Assembly (NCBI GenBank): GCA_034769895.1
Contig: CM068373.1
Coordinates: 197,016,134 to 197,080,133, forward strand
Length of the DNA: 64,000 bases
Reading direction: 5' to 3'
Origin: Magicicada septendecula
Lineage: Eukaryota > Arthropoda > Insecta > Hemiptera > Cicadidae
Shown here: in pieces, positions 1 through 11,590 of the stretch
Layout: the number at the start of each line of letters is the position of its first letter
Position numbering within the stretch: position 1 is the first letter of the stretch
Program-made: the position numbers and the translations under genes
The notes under the pieces: generated by a model
What the model saw: the letters and a program-made list of their open reading frames with translations, nothing else
Told to the model about the DNA's origin: nothing
Databases searched by the model: none

Positions 1-900
1 ACGTGTTTTCCAATATTGAAACGCAATTTTGGCTTCTACCAGCTTCCAGACTCTTCGATGGGCCCAGACGAGGCAGGAAGCGGGGATCAAGGAGAACCAC
101 ATGACTGGCCCGGATAGTATACGATTGCCAGTCGCCATTCGCGGCAGTCGACAAACATCTTAAAGCCATGCAGTTGTGTTGAACCGAGCCCACAGGCAAA
201 TTAAGTGTAGGCCTACAAAAAGCTGTGAATATGAATCTAAAACAGTTATAAATAATTCTCTTCATAAGGAAAATGCAATCGGAAAATTTAATTAACAATG
301 TGGAACAATTTTTGAGTGTTGAAGCAAACAGTGAACGGCGAGTTATGGCGTAACATTTGGAATAACATCAACAGCTAAGTACTCGTAAAACTAGATCGAC
401 TGGCCAACTTTTAATAACTATTTGTCTATTATTAAAACACTCCATTCAGAAATCATAATGAGATCTCAAATTTGAAGTACTGGTTCGCCTTAGTATAATT
501 AATCAAGGTTAGTTTTGTTTAAATAATTATCATGATTGTTCACTATTGAGTGATTTGTTAACCAAAAGATGAATATGGTTAACAACCTTTGAATTGCTAA
601 CTGAAAATAAAGTCAGATTTCAATATAACCATAACCATGTGGTCAGTGTAGTTATTGCGCTGAAACCAAACCTATTTTCTGCATCAAAATCTTGCCAAAA
701 CGAGCCTGTGAAAACTTCTGAGTGAAGGGAACTAAGATTATCTAAATTATTCAAGTGTTTTTTAATGGGAATAGTAAGATCGTATATATATATATTAACC
801 TCAAAATATATTAGTGGCCCTGTAATATTCTGGTGGAGTCTAAGGTAAGTGCGTAAAGAAGATCGCGGAAGTAAGTATTATAAAGGTCCGTGTTTTTGTA
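1..900. other. Unassigned sequence at window start
   Basis: No open frame of useful length and no recognisable domain. A short TA-rich run lies near 785-797. It precedes the Ty3/gypsy 3' fragment and could be more of that element or an older insertion; I see nothing that decides it. Confidence 0.4.
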
Positions 901-944
901 AAACGTGGGTAAGTTTACAGGATGAAGATACTAAAATACCATGT

Positions 945-1159
945 AAGAGAAGGTATTGATAAAAAATAGACAACTACCCAGCTCAGCTGAAGGCATAGTA
1001 AAAAAGTTACTATTATTATACCATGGACCCTTTTTAGTTACCCAGGACAAAGGAAATAACACATATGAACTAACAACACCAGAAACAAATAAGGTAAAAA
1101 GGGTATATAACCAAGCTGAAATGAAAAGGTTCTATGAGACTTTAAGGAAAATTTTATAG
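945..1159 (+). pseudogene. Ty3/gypsy integrase C-terminal fragment
   Basis: This plus-strand frame encodes the end of a Ty3/gypsy Pol polyprotein. Residues such as KKLLLLYHGPF and the following tail align by eye with the C-terminal part of the full pol frames at 38.8-42 kb and 52.2-55.3 kb in this window (FFLLYEGPYEI). In that family this segment follows the DDE integrase core and helps in DNA binding. A TAA lies just upstream in the same frame and no other integrase sequence precedes it, so it is a 5'-truncated remnant. The purine run AAGGGGGGG and a TGTAACG LTR-like start follow within 70 bp, which fits the 3' end of an element in plus orientation. Confidence 0.75.
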
Positions 1160-1210
1160 CAGTTTATTTCAGTAACTTTACAAAACCATATTACTGAAAT
1201 AACCCGTCTT

Positions 1211-1219
1211 AAGGGGGGG
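1211..1219 (+). promoter_or_regulatory. Polypurine tract of gypsy fragment
   Basis: AAGGGGGGG lies 5 bases before a TGTAACG LTR start. Plus-strand DNA synthesis of LTR elements primes at such a tract. The other two related elements in the window also have a G-rich tract abutting an LTR that starts TGTAAC. Confidence 0.6.
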
Positions 1220-1224
1220 CATTA

Positions 1225-1800
1225 TGTAACGTGACGTTTCACTCAACATAAAAAACTGTCATAAAAATAATGAAGTACAAAACAGAAATAAGCCTATGTT
1301 ATGAAATAGATATATTCACAAGTAAAGTTAAAATCATTGTCAAATAAGATAAGAGAATAAAAGATCAAATGTATAGAATGAATGAACTTAATAATTATAT
1401 TTCCAGTAAACTGCATAATAAATCATGTATAGAATAAGTAAAAACAAAATGTAGAGCTAGCTGGATAACCAGTACATAGAAGTATGGCAACATAACCTAA
1501 AGAAAATGTAAGTTAAAAAAACTGTAAACCAGTAGTTATATATGATTCAGTAGTTATATCTGAGTGTAACTGATAGACACTTAGGCAATTAAAATAGAGA
1601 TCATTATATTATAAATGTATAATAAAAGTTTTATTTGTGTATAACAATATTATAATGTGTGGTAGTTGAGAAGTACTAATATTGAATGTTAACAGAATGA
1701 CAAAGATGTAAAGAAGAATGAGATGTAAATAATTTAGTAGTAGAAACGGTGACAGATAAACTGACTACTAGTTAATGCAATAATAAATAACTATTGTTGG
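1225..1800 (+). repeat. Probable 3' LTR (partner outside the window)
   Basis: Begins TGTAACGTGACG directly after a polypurine tract that follows an integrase remnant. The other related LTRs in the window begin, on their coding strand, TGTAACGGTCC and TGTAACAGTAC. The right end cannot be placed because no second copy is present, so the end given is approximate. Confidence 0.5.
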
Positions 1801-1811
1801 TTATGGACAAG

Positions 1812-2090
1812 TTTATAATGTAATTAACCAGATAGTAACTAGGACAGAAAACCTACACTTATTTGTTAGGTAAAAAGAGACAATATTATGTGCAGAATTT
1901 GTAATAGTCAATGTCCAATATAAGAAGAAATAATATTTGTTACTAGATAAAGGTACGAGTAGTCGTAAATGTTTATTATGTACTAATAATAATGTAATTA
2001 ACCAGATAGTAACTAGGACAGAAAACCTACACTTGTTACTTGTTAGGTAAAGAGACAATATTATGTGTAGAATTTGTAACACAATGTCCA
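1812..2090. repeat. Direct duplication, period about 172 bp
   Basis: A segment of roughly 105 bp starting ATAATGTAATTAACCAGATA at about 1815 recurs at about 1988. It also shares the block AGTAACTAGGACAGAAAACC. The copies differ by small indels. It is noncoding and lies between the gypsy LTR-like sequence and the left hAT terminus. Confidence 0.8.
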
Positions 2091-2091
2091 A

Positions 2092-2107
2092 CAGGGTGGC
2101 CACAATT
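2092..2107 (+). repeat. hAT terminal inverted repeat, left end
   Basis: CAGGGTGGCCAC begins here and is followed by repeated TTTCCCTGA-like subterminal motifs. The transposase remnant reads towards it on the minus strand. A reciprocal end occurs at 10375-10390, but the flanking 8-mers (ATGTCCAA left, TAAATATG right) do not match, so the two may not belong to one insertion. Confidence 0.65.
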
Positions 2108-2369
2108 TTCCGGAAACTAATTTCCCTGATTTTTCCCGGTTTTCCAGACACTTTTTAGGTTTTTCCCTGACTATAATTAACAGTAAATATCTATTTTACA
2201 CAAAGTTTTCAGCAGTTATAAAGAAAGTTAGGTAGGTTCACAATTTCAAATAAAACACAAAATAGGAATTTATGAAAGATTTATTTAATAAAATCAACAT
2301 ACTGTATTATATTAACGTAATATTAAAATCACTTTATTTATACTAATTTGTTATTCTAATAATTCTGCC

Positions 2370-4616
2370 TCAAGTCTGGCATCTTCAAGAATCTTTTGCT
2401 TTTTTGCTGAAGCTCCTGTAATACTTACTGGGTTTTTCGCTTTTAATTTCGATGCAGTCTAGTTCTTTCTTTTCCTTCTTTTGTGCTTCTTGATATAAGC
2501 TGCTTGCGTTCCGGATGGCATGAATTAATTTTTTACTTATATCAATTTTTTGAATCCCCCCATGATGCAAGATAGCGTCATACACCTGCCACTGCGCTAC
2601 TAGAGACTGTTCACTAAGACTGTCGATTATAACTTCTTTATGTATCGAAAATCTCCGCTCAGCAAAGGCATTGCCATGAGACAATACCATGACCATTTTG
2701 ATAAATGATCGCAGGTCTTTATGTTCAGATGTAAACGGAGGAACTATTTCCAGCCACAAATCATCTAAGCGGTGATTCTCGGTCAGGGAATGTTTTCATT
2801 TTCTGATCAAAATCCAACTGTTTGCAAACGTCGATGTAGGAATTTTTAACGTTATCTGCTTGAGATCCAGTTAGCCAATTATTTTGGACGAAAATATCTA
2901 ACGCTTTGTCAAGTCTCTCTAATCATAGTTTAGGATTGATTGCGATTGTAGGATCGAAGCATGAAATCCCTTTTGTCAAGGCGTACAACAGTGGAGATGA
3001 CTTAGTCAACGACACACAAAATTAAATAAGACATTTGCGGCAGTCTTGGCGAAATCGCAAAGTGTCGATGTCTATGTGTTCACAACTGCTGCGTAGTGCA
3101 TTTTTTACTGCAAATCCCAATTCAATTTCTTTGGCATTAATGAGATTTGACTCACTTTTCAAATTTATAGTTGTTATATTTCTAGAAGTGTTCAAAACTT
3201 CAGCCTTCACGACGTGCATCACTATTTTTTTTAGAGTAGTCAAAAGTGCCTCATATAGTAGAGGGAAGAGCGAAGTGTTTGACTGAAATGATAAAAAAGA
3301 CTCCACTTGTGAAGCAATCATCTGAAAAAAGGCAAGTTTTGCCTTCAAAAGTTCATCATTCAGTGCAGCATTCACTACTTCAAAACTGTTGCTGTCGGGT
3401 TTTCTTTTTTCTTTTATCACTCCCTGTACATATTTTGTCACATTGGGGATGATTTGAGTAGCCCGCTCAACAACGGTGAAATTCTCAAGCCAACGTACTG
3501 CACAAAATTTAAGAGGAAATATATTCGATCCTAAAAGCTTCTTATAATCGGCACGTCGGGCTGGACTGTTGTAAAAAAGATAATGGAGATCTCAAAAATT
3601 TTGTTAAATCCCAACCGGACGCTTTCATTGCTTTTTTAAAAGCATTGTGCATTATATGTAACCCACAACTATCTAGGTCCAAAAGGATTGGTCCGTTAGC
3701 ATCACAGTTCTCTTCCTTAATTTTTGCTTTTATATCTTAAAGAAACTTCTTATTGACGTTGCGACCATCCATTGAAATTTGGTGTAGTTTTGCAATATCC
3801 AGTCCTTTAATTGCTTCTTCTAGAAAAGCAGTCATTATATCAGCAGCGGTTGCATGACCGAGAAACGCTGACCCGTAGTATCTGGTGCAGATTCGATTGT
3901 TTTCATCATTCCAGAAACGAACAAATACGTCCATTTGTCCTTTTTGTGCCACTTTGTTAAGGGATTCATCAAACCCGATTACAATGTAATCACACGCTGA
4001 ACACATATTTTGAAGTTCACGAAAAAAACAAGGAGCCAATCCAAAAATGATCGTGTATCCAATTTTGGTTCTTTGAAGTCTCATTTTCGATGCAATGTCT
4101 GAATCAGGAAACATTAGAGGAAACAACTCCACTGCCTGTCCTCCACTTCGTTGTGATCCATGACTCATGACAACATAAAAACACCATAATATTTCGGCCT
4201 TAGTGACATTGTCTTTGACAAGCATTGAACTAAGCCCCATGATTCATTTGTAGTTGTTGGCTTCACTTGTCTTGAATGCGCAACTTCAGCTACCTTTATG
4301 TTCGGAGAAGTTGATAATACAAGATCTTTGATAACTGGCTACGTAGGCGACTTTTCTTTAGTAGTATCTTTTGATGAGTAAAATACTGACAGGTTCATGC
4401 CTTTTTGTGTATTCGACTCTGCTCGTTTGTTTTTTTTTTTTCGTTCATGTGACTTGTAAGAGCTTGCTCCCCCATATTACTCAGTGTAAAAGATTTCGAA
4501 CATAGTTTGCAACAGGCAGAGAAAGAATCTTTTTCGATTTGGCCGAGCCACGATTTAAATTTATCTTTCAACAGCCAATCAGAATTAAATGAAGTTTTTT
4601 TCCTACTAGACGACAC
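2370..4616 (-). pseudogene. Decayed hAT transposase
   Basis: Minus-strand hAT-type transposase broken by stops and frameshifts. The N-terminal piece (4395-4616) has a C-x2-C...H zinc-finger-like module (CCKLCSKSF). The middle piece (3737-4240) has DESLNKV and ISMDGRNVNKKFL, and 3022-3441 continues it in another register. The C-terminal piece (2385-2759) has SHGNAFAERRFSIHKE, resembling the conserved hAT dimerisation region. The order and orientation fit one ancestral gene of about 700 codons. hAT transposases cut and paste DNA and leave 8-bp target duplications. At least three frame breaks rule out function here. Confidence 0.8.
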
Positions 4617-4754
4617 TGTGAAAGTAAATATCTGTAAATAAATAAAAGAAAATGATAATTATATTTATGGTTCAATCAATTTATAATAACAAGATAGGTA
4701 AGTAAATTCACTAAGGATTTTCATCACTTCATAAGATAACTGCCGCATAAAGAT

Positions 4755-4980
4755 CGATTCAGACTAGGCAAAGCACGGTGAAGAGCATTTTTTGAGATCA
4801 TTCTGAATTCAGCTTTATCAGGAGGATTTAAGATTGAAGTTGTGTGCAAGCTTGACGCGACATGACGCACATCGCGGAATACTTGCACACAATATACAAC
4901 CTTAAATCTTAACAGATTAGGGTGAATTCAGAATTATCTCAAAACATGCTCTTTGCTTAGTTTAAACCAACCCTAAGAAT
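4755..4980. mobile_element. Foldback / MITE-like hairpin
   Basis: Arms of about 90-100 bp (about 4755-4850 and 4881-4980) are imperfect inverted copies. They share GAATTCAG...GATTTAAG...GTGTGCAAG on the left and its complement on the right. The ~30-bp loop is CpG-containing. There is no coding capacity. Consistent with a nonautonomous foldback element. Confidence 0.7.
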
Positions 4981-4999
4981 CTCTACGTAGGTAAGAATC

Positions 5000-7900
5000 T
5001 TTTAATTTTATGAACATTCAAACAAATTGTGCATTTAATGGCTCCTCACATGATCCACCATGATCGTTAATCGCTTGAAGGCCCATCACCGTCGTGATGA
5101 TTGCGTGAGTGTCCACACGATCCTCCGTATTTATAATTCATGCCATACTCAGAGTTATAACAAAACAGGTGCCAAAATGACAACTTTGATAGTCCACCAA
5201 GTTATTTTTAGCAGAAAAATTTAAAAGACGAAAACTTTAGAAGACTCTACTCAACGATATCCCACATGTATAAGTGAGAAAAAGGAAAGGGCCAAGGAAC
5301 TATGTATCCTACAAGCAAAGAATACCTACAAGTATCCTATATGTAAATTTCATGTCCCGGTTTCATGGTTGGGGCGCTAGAATCCTCTGATATACAGTAT
5401 GTAAAATAACGAAGGGCGATCCCGTTGACATATGAATGTGCTCATGAAACTGAACAACTTTCCCAAGGAACATGGGTCGACATCCGAAAAAAAAATTGGA
5501 CTTCCCATAGTAATTCCATGACACTTCTTGCGCAAATCCGACTTGCACTGGCCGGTTAATTTTTATATAAGAAAGTTCACTTATTTTTATGTATTTACGA
5601 CTTAGTTACTTATGGAGGGTTGTTCAGTTCTTTCCGCTTTACACTGAATGAAAATGCACCATGTAAGTAGGTATACACTGAAAAAATATAATATTAAAAA
5701 TTAACAGGAAAGTGTTTGAAATAGAGGACGAAATGCACTTCTAAGAAATATTAAGTGACATTCTTGATTTTTCTCAAACATAAGAGTGGAAAAATCGTAA
5801 TTACAGATAAATAATTTTAACATGCTTCATGGTAAAAATTTGTATGCTATCGGACAATAATATACTATAAACGAATTTTTTCCAGATTCAATTTACCTTT
5901 CTATTATGTGTATGTAAAATATTCAAATAACATACTACAACGCAAATTATTTAATATAATTTATTTTGTGGAGCCCCATGATTTTGGAGCGCCAAAATTT
6001 ATACAAGGGTACCTTTTGTGCTGTGTTTACATTCATACAACATTACTGATACCATGTATGTATAAATTGGAGTTCAGGTGTCCTTTTAGGAATCGTAATA
6101 TGTTTTCATTTCTTTATTCAAACAAACAAAATAAAAAATAATATAATAATATTTACTCTGCCATAAAATATTCATTATTTATTGTTTCAATGTTTCTTTG
6201 TTGCTGTACACTCATCATAAAATAGATTTCATATCTTATGTCTTATATTAGCAATTCTATGTTAAACATTTCTTCGTTATACTATAAATTCTCGACTACT
6301 CAGTCTGAATGTGTGCTTTATAAATTTGTTCTTATTTACATTATTATTCTATACTTGGCATACATCTTACGGCCTTATAATCATTTTAAAGAAACTAATT
6401 AAATCTTTAGTCTATATTTCCAATTACTTTACTTTATATGCTTTCAATGAAAAATTTAAATTATTAAATCAATTGTTAATTCTCCAAGCAAGGATTTAAA
6501 TTATCTTTAAATTAACTGGTCATCATTACAGAAAATATCATTAAAGAAAATTCTTACTACAGTTAAATTACATTCTCTTATCTCTATCTACATCATTTTT
6601 CTTTAATTTACAAATTTGTTTTCAATGTCTTTCAATGTCTTTATTCTTTTATAATTATAAATTGGTTTTTCATCACCTCAATTCTGCAGATTGTCCCATG
6701 TCCTCCAGTGATCTGTCGGTCCTCTCCTACTGGATGTCCTCTTGCGTTTTCCGGTTCCACTCGTCCTCCAGTCTCTCGTCCTTCATGGTCCCATCGGCTG
6801 GCTGTAGAATGGAATGATGTGTTGCTCTGGATCGGCTGCTGGTGTTATATAAACCGCCTCTACTGCTCTGCGTATCTTTCCTCTGCTTGATGTTCTCTCG
6901 CCATCTGTCTATAGTGTTGATGTTTGTAGTTGTAGACTGTTTGTAGACGTCAGATAATTGTAGTTGCTGTTCTTTTTTTATTACTTGAACTAACATATTG
7001 TCCGTTATACTTTACAGTTTATAAACAAAAGATCTTGTTGATATTGGACATATCGTCTAACTATGTCTGAAGTAATTAAAATTTCGCGTCTCTGACGGAC
7101 ATAGCGTACCGCTGCAATTGAAAACTGATTGAAGAGTAAATTTGGCTCTCCTGGGCTCGTATTTATATTCACCAAAAAAAACCACACCTGTCGTCACAGA
7201 ATTCTGCAGGTCAGAAGCTGTTCATGGCGTCTGTTCCCCCATTCTCGTCCAACTTCACATATTCGCACATTTTTGCCAATTGCAATGTCTAATGCGGATT
7301 TCAAGGTGATCTAACATTATCTAAATTAATTACACATATTATACATAATTATCGCACCATTAGTGTAATTACTATGCTCTAAATATCGCACAGAATTCGC
7401 ACTGAACATCATAATTACATAGAATTCGCACTGCACACGTGTCTGATTTTTATGCATTTTTAGAAGTCTTTACACTCTTTCTAATATTTACGGTTTTCTT
7501 ATAATTAAATAAAACTTTAATTTAGCATCTATCTGGGGTGAGATTGCAAACTTTCAGGCTTGAACAGGCTTCACGCACACACACTATTTACTTGTGTACA
7601 CGCTCTCAGCGGCAATCGCGTGATGTTCCTGTTGATTCCTGTTTATAATTCAGCTTCCAATTTCACACCTGCTTGTCTATTACATATTACTAAAATTAAT
7701 TTAAATATTTATTTTATTTAATACATTACAGCATATGCTTGTATTGTCGCAATACTTATAATTCTTACTAGACTACCATATTAAAACTTCTTCGTTAATG
7801 AACCCACAAAAGAATTTGTCATGACTTATATTGTATAGTAACACCAATCCATTTAAATTTTACCATTCTATCTGTTAAAAATTCTATTCTCGTGAAAAAT

Positions 7901-9540
7901 TGTTGGTCGATTTTTGCTTTTTTTTTATAAATATATTTTATATATCATAACTAACAAGTAATCTTAACGAAATTTTTTCATATAACGAGCAGAAAGTTGT
8001 TAAAAAAAATATTCAAGTTTTTACAGAATATAAATGTTGTTTCGTTAAGCGAGAGTAGATTATAACCAGGTGTTGTAAGACATCAATCAGCCAATCATAT
8101 TAAAGTTTACACGTGTAGTAGTGTGTTCCTCAAGGAAAAATGTGTCTGCCAACTTTCGGGCACAATGTACTTCCTTTGTCCATCATTAGCCGTAATGTTT
8201 CGATCTATTTCGTATATTTTCATTGTGAACGCGTCATAGTGCTCACTGGTGTGTATTGTGCTGTAGTGTATTGTTTGTAAAGTGTCATCTGTAAAATTCG
8301 TTAACATAAATACTTAATTACAAATTAGCTATTTAATATTGTCAAGAGTTTGTAATGATTTCAATGCAAGTTCTTTTTTTATTATTTATTTGAATCGTTT
8401 ATTAAGTGAATTGTTTTTTCATGTTTTGTGTGAAATAATAACTTGTGTTCACATAATTTTTAACACATGAAGTTACAAAGGAAAACTGTAAATATATTGT
8501 TAAAAACTGGTTTTAGAATAAACAAATAAAATATTTTCGGAAAAAATTATGTAACCTTATTTTATTAATGTTAATCCTATATCCTATATGATATTTAATA
8601 AATTGATGTAAATACACAATATTTTATTTATAGTCAGCACAGTTAGCCTCGTTTAATTAAGTATTTTTGGAATTCAGTAATAACAAAAAATTTATGTCAC
8701 TAGGAATTTATAAAATGTGTAATTGCTACTTTTAACACTTTGATTTAAAAAATTACTATTCAGAATATGAAAAATAACTGTTTAAAAATATATGATGGAA
8801 TATACGAAATTTTAACATGTAGAATGGTAAAACTGGGTCCAGGTAGATACGAATAATTTCTACGTTACCAATTAATTTTTCAAATTATGTCATATTGTCC
8901 TCCCGTTAACAGAAAGAATGGTAATTTTCCCCAAGTTTCTATTTTAAAAATTAATATTATATTTTTTCAGTGTATCTAATTTGTCTCGGCTGAAATCTTT
9001 TTCACTTACGCAAAATTATATCGATTTGCAATGCATATTGACTACCACTTTTACAAGTAGTTAGGTACCTGTTTAAATTAAAATCAGTCGAAAAAATATT
9101 TAAAAGAAACTACCTATTTGACCTTTATTTGTTCTTATTGGAATAAGAAGAAATTAATACCTAAATAAAAATGTATTATATTATTAGTACTTATCTAAAA
9201 TGAAAATGATAATCATACACTTACCTAAGACACTGCACGCAGTCCTTAAATGAAAAATCACCTTATATCTTTCAAAATAGGTCACCTTCTTATTATTTTT
9301 AAAAAAACACTTTCACCCAAGTGCATCTCAATACGTAATGAATTAAAATTGTATCACTGTCACCCACTCGACGCGATGCGTGGCAGCATAGACACGCGGC
9401 AAAGCCTTTGATGTGCGCCGCCGCGCTGCTACGCGTAAGTCGTATACACAAAAAGCCGACGTAGGCAAATAAACAATAAGGATTAATATTATGTAATTAA
9501 ATTAACAATACACAAATATTTATATTAAGTAAAGTAAGTT
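5000..9540. other. AT-rich region without genes
   Basis: All frames here are short and of poor composition. I see no domain. It holds one MITE-like element (5430-5640), a small direct repeat of AGAATTCGCACTG (about 7394 and 7421), and a CpG-rich patch near 9367-9450 in otherwise AT-rich DNA. Confidence 0.6.
5430..5640. mobile_element. MITE-like element, family A
   Basis: GTGCTCATGAAACTGAACAA at 5438 is mirrored by the complement of GAACTGAACAACCCTCC near 5617-5633. The same terminal motif bounds the element at 9861-10020, so two members of one short inverted-repeat family are present. Confidence 0.5.
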
Positions 9541-9544
9541 GCCA

Positions 9545-9770
9545 ATTGACGAACTCTTTAGTGTAATAGGTAGTGCCACTGCCTTCTGCGCAGAGGGTTC
9601 CGGATTCGATTCCCGGCCGGGGCAGATATTTGAATGATGAGTTTAAATATCTGTTTCTGGGTCTGGGTGTTGCTTTGTTTGTATGTCTTTGTGTGTGTCC
9701 ATGGCACCCACGATACAGGATTTTCCTAGTCTGGGGCTGTGAGTATGGTTGTTTATAGTTTTTAATTTTT
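9545..9770 (+). mobile_element. tRNA-derived SINE
   Basis: The head resembles a tRNA gene with internal RNA polymerase III promoter elements: an A-box-like stretch near 9566-9582 and a B box GGATTCGATTCC at 9602-9613, followed by CCCGGCCGGGGCA. A unique body follows (GTCTGGGTGTTGC, CCATGGCACCCACGA) and then a T-rich tail near 9755-9775. This is the standard layout of arthropod tRNA SINEs. The ORFs across it are incidental. Confidence 0.8.
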
Positions 9771-9860
9771 TATTATCAGTTGCTTTGCGATATATGAAAA
9801 TAATGCAGAATTTATTTAATGAGCATTTAACCATTTAACCTCTGTTCAGCTAGCAATAGT

Positions 9861-10020
9861 TAAGGGAGTGTACGGGCTCATGAAATTGAACAACCTTCCC
9901 AGTGGGAGAAAGGACGAAATACGATAAAAGTCGCACGGTTTTGTCCAATTTTTCTTTTTCGTTTTCCAATCTATGTTCTATGTGGAAAGTTATTCAGTTT
10001 CATGGGCACATTTATCCTCT
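9861..10020. mobile_element. MITE-like element, family A
   Basis: The ~38-bp ends are imperfect inverted copies: GGGCTCATGAAATTGAACAA on the left and the complement of GTGCCCATGAAACTGAATAA on the right. The ~80-bp centre is noncoding. The terminal motif matches the element near 5430. Confidence 0.65.
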
Positions 10021-10249
10021 CATAGGTAATTAAAAATCACCCTACATTAACTGTAAACCTCTTAGTGTTAGTTAACTAAGTCCATGAAACGTGTCGTGAA
10101 GTCATGAGTTAAAAACAACAATTGTAACTCCCAGAAGTACTGATTTCTCAGGTGTGTTTTATAAAGGAAGCCCAAGCTTTTTTAAAATTTTCGGCCTATG
10201 TTTCTTGAGCTGTGAAAAATAGGTACAACAAACAGGGAATACTAGTTAG

Positions 10250-10390
10250 TCTTAGGTTGTGAGTGAGACTGTAAAAATACAGGGTTTTGTTCCAAGTTAT
10301 TTTTATATTTTTCCCTGCCCTTCCAGCATTTTCCCTGACATTTCCCTGACACGCAAAATTCCCTGACTTTTCCAGAAAGTGGCCACCCTG
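10250..10390 (-). mobile_element. hAT terminal region, right end
   Basis: Ends GGCCACCCTG, the complement of the left hAT terminus at 2092. TTTTCCCTGAC-like subterminal repeats precede it. The host sequence directly to the right is a fragment of the 22-32 kb tandem repeat. Confidence 0.6.
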
Positions 10391-10520
10391 TAAATATGAA
10401 ATATATAGAATAACCTATCAATTTTTGCAATAAATATCCATATTCTGTACCTACATGGTGTGCGTGCGCGCACGCGCTCGCACGAGTGTGCGATTTTACT
10501 TACTTAATCTCATGTAGTTT
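10391..10520. repeat. Fragment of the 1.5 kb tandem-repeat family
   Basis: Matches the segment at about 22470-22595 and its equivalents near 31080 and 32615 (AATTTTTGCAATAAATATCC, then a TG/CA-rich stretch and TTTTACTTACTTAATCTC). It is truncated on the left by the hAT end and on the right by an LTR. Confidence 0.8.
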
Positions 10521-10527
10521 GTAACGG

Positions 10528-11535
10528 TGAGACAACTGAATTTAATTCAAATGATATCTTACCTTCGGGTTTCAATCCTGGGTTCTACAGATGAACAAGT
10601 TGCAGAAAGATTACTTGGGATTGAGTTATGAAATAATTACGCTAACACAAATTTTTCGGATTCTAACAAATTAGCTTTCTTTTATTAAACTGAATTATTT
10701 CCTTTCACTTTACCTTCACACTACAATTTCAATAATAAAACAAGAATACATGGATATTTATCACTCAATATAAACTACTAATAAAAATGACTAAACAATA
10801 GCATTATTTTGGTAACCAGCACTTTGCGTCACTCTCTCTCTCTCATACTCTTTTAACTCCCTTACTGAGATCTCATTAATAAAATATTTTAACTTGGAAA
10901 TATTAAATTGTATTTAAACTTTGATTAAAATTTTCTATTTTTTATCAATGAATTGTGTTCAGTACAGTTACCCATCCATCCGGTGTTCCTATCGTTGTTT
11001 CACCACCTTGTGTTCCCACTTTCTTCATTAATACACTCCGAAACTAATTTTTTACAGTTAAATTTTCTGTCAGCTGTTACTTATTTGTTACCCCATAGTT
11101 TACGTTATTTTAACAAATGCTCCATTACTTTCAGTCGGCCGACTTTAGATTTGCTCGCGAGCACTGATAGTTTTTTAATTAGTTGACCGCTACATAGTTC
11201 ACACACTTTAATAGTTGTACTGGATAGGCCGAATTTATTTACGGCCCATCTCACACGTCCGAGGCCACCGTTTAATTTGTAAAACTGTTCTCTGCTACTG
11301 TCTGATGCAAACTGGGGTGACAATGTGTTTTACTGTGATTCACAAAGAGACTGAGCTGGCAAGCTATTGCGTAATATGTCTGGCTGGGCAGACTCCAGAT
11401 ATTAGACATAAACAGTCTGCAATAACATTGTGTGTGGTTGGTTACAATGGGGTACCCCTTAGGTGAATACTGACTACTTTGGGATTACAAGTGATTTGAA
11501 TTATTATCTTTACCACACAATTCTGTACTGTTACA
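10528..11535 (-). repeat. 3' LTR of nested LTR retrotransposon (element 2)
   Basis: About 1.0 kb and roughly 95% identical by eye to 18825-19837 in the same orientation. On the coding (minus) strand it begins TGTAACAGTACAG and ends GTCTCA. It abuts a long G tract (C run on the plus strand at 11538-11548), consistent with the polypurine tract and making this the 3' LTR. Confidence 0.85.
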
Positions 11536-11537
11536 AT

Positions 11538-11590
11538 CCCCCCCCCCCAATGAGAGGTTTTATGCCGAAGCATAAAGACTCTCATTGCCT
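11538..11590 (-). promoter_or_regulatory. Polypurine tract and adjacent hairpin (element 2)
   Basis: A run of 11 C (G on the coding strand) lies against the 3' LTR. Next to it is an 18-bp stem, 11548-11565 pairing with 11570-11587, with a 4-nt loop (CGAA). The stem has 16 Watson-Crick pairs, one wobble and one mismatch. The same structure with a different distal stem is present at 34849-34888. Confidence 0.75.

Noticed and set aside
4755..4980. microRNA precursor
   Set aside because: Arms of nearly 100 bp and terminal structure fit a foldback transposon better than a pre-miRNA.
6630..7320. Overlapping 60-89 codon ORFs on both strands
   Set aside because: Mutually overlapping, no domain or splice context; the stretch is only slightly less AT-rich than its surroundings.
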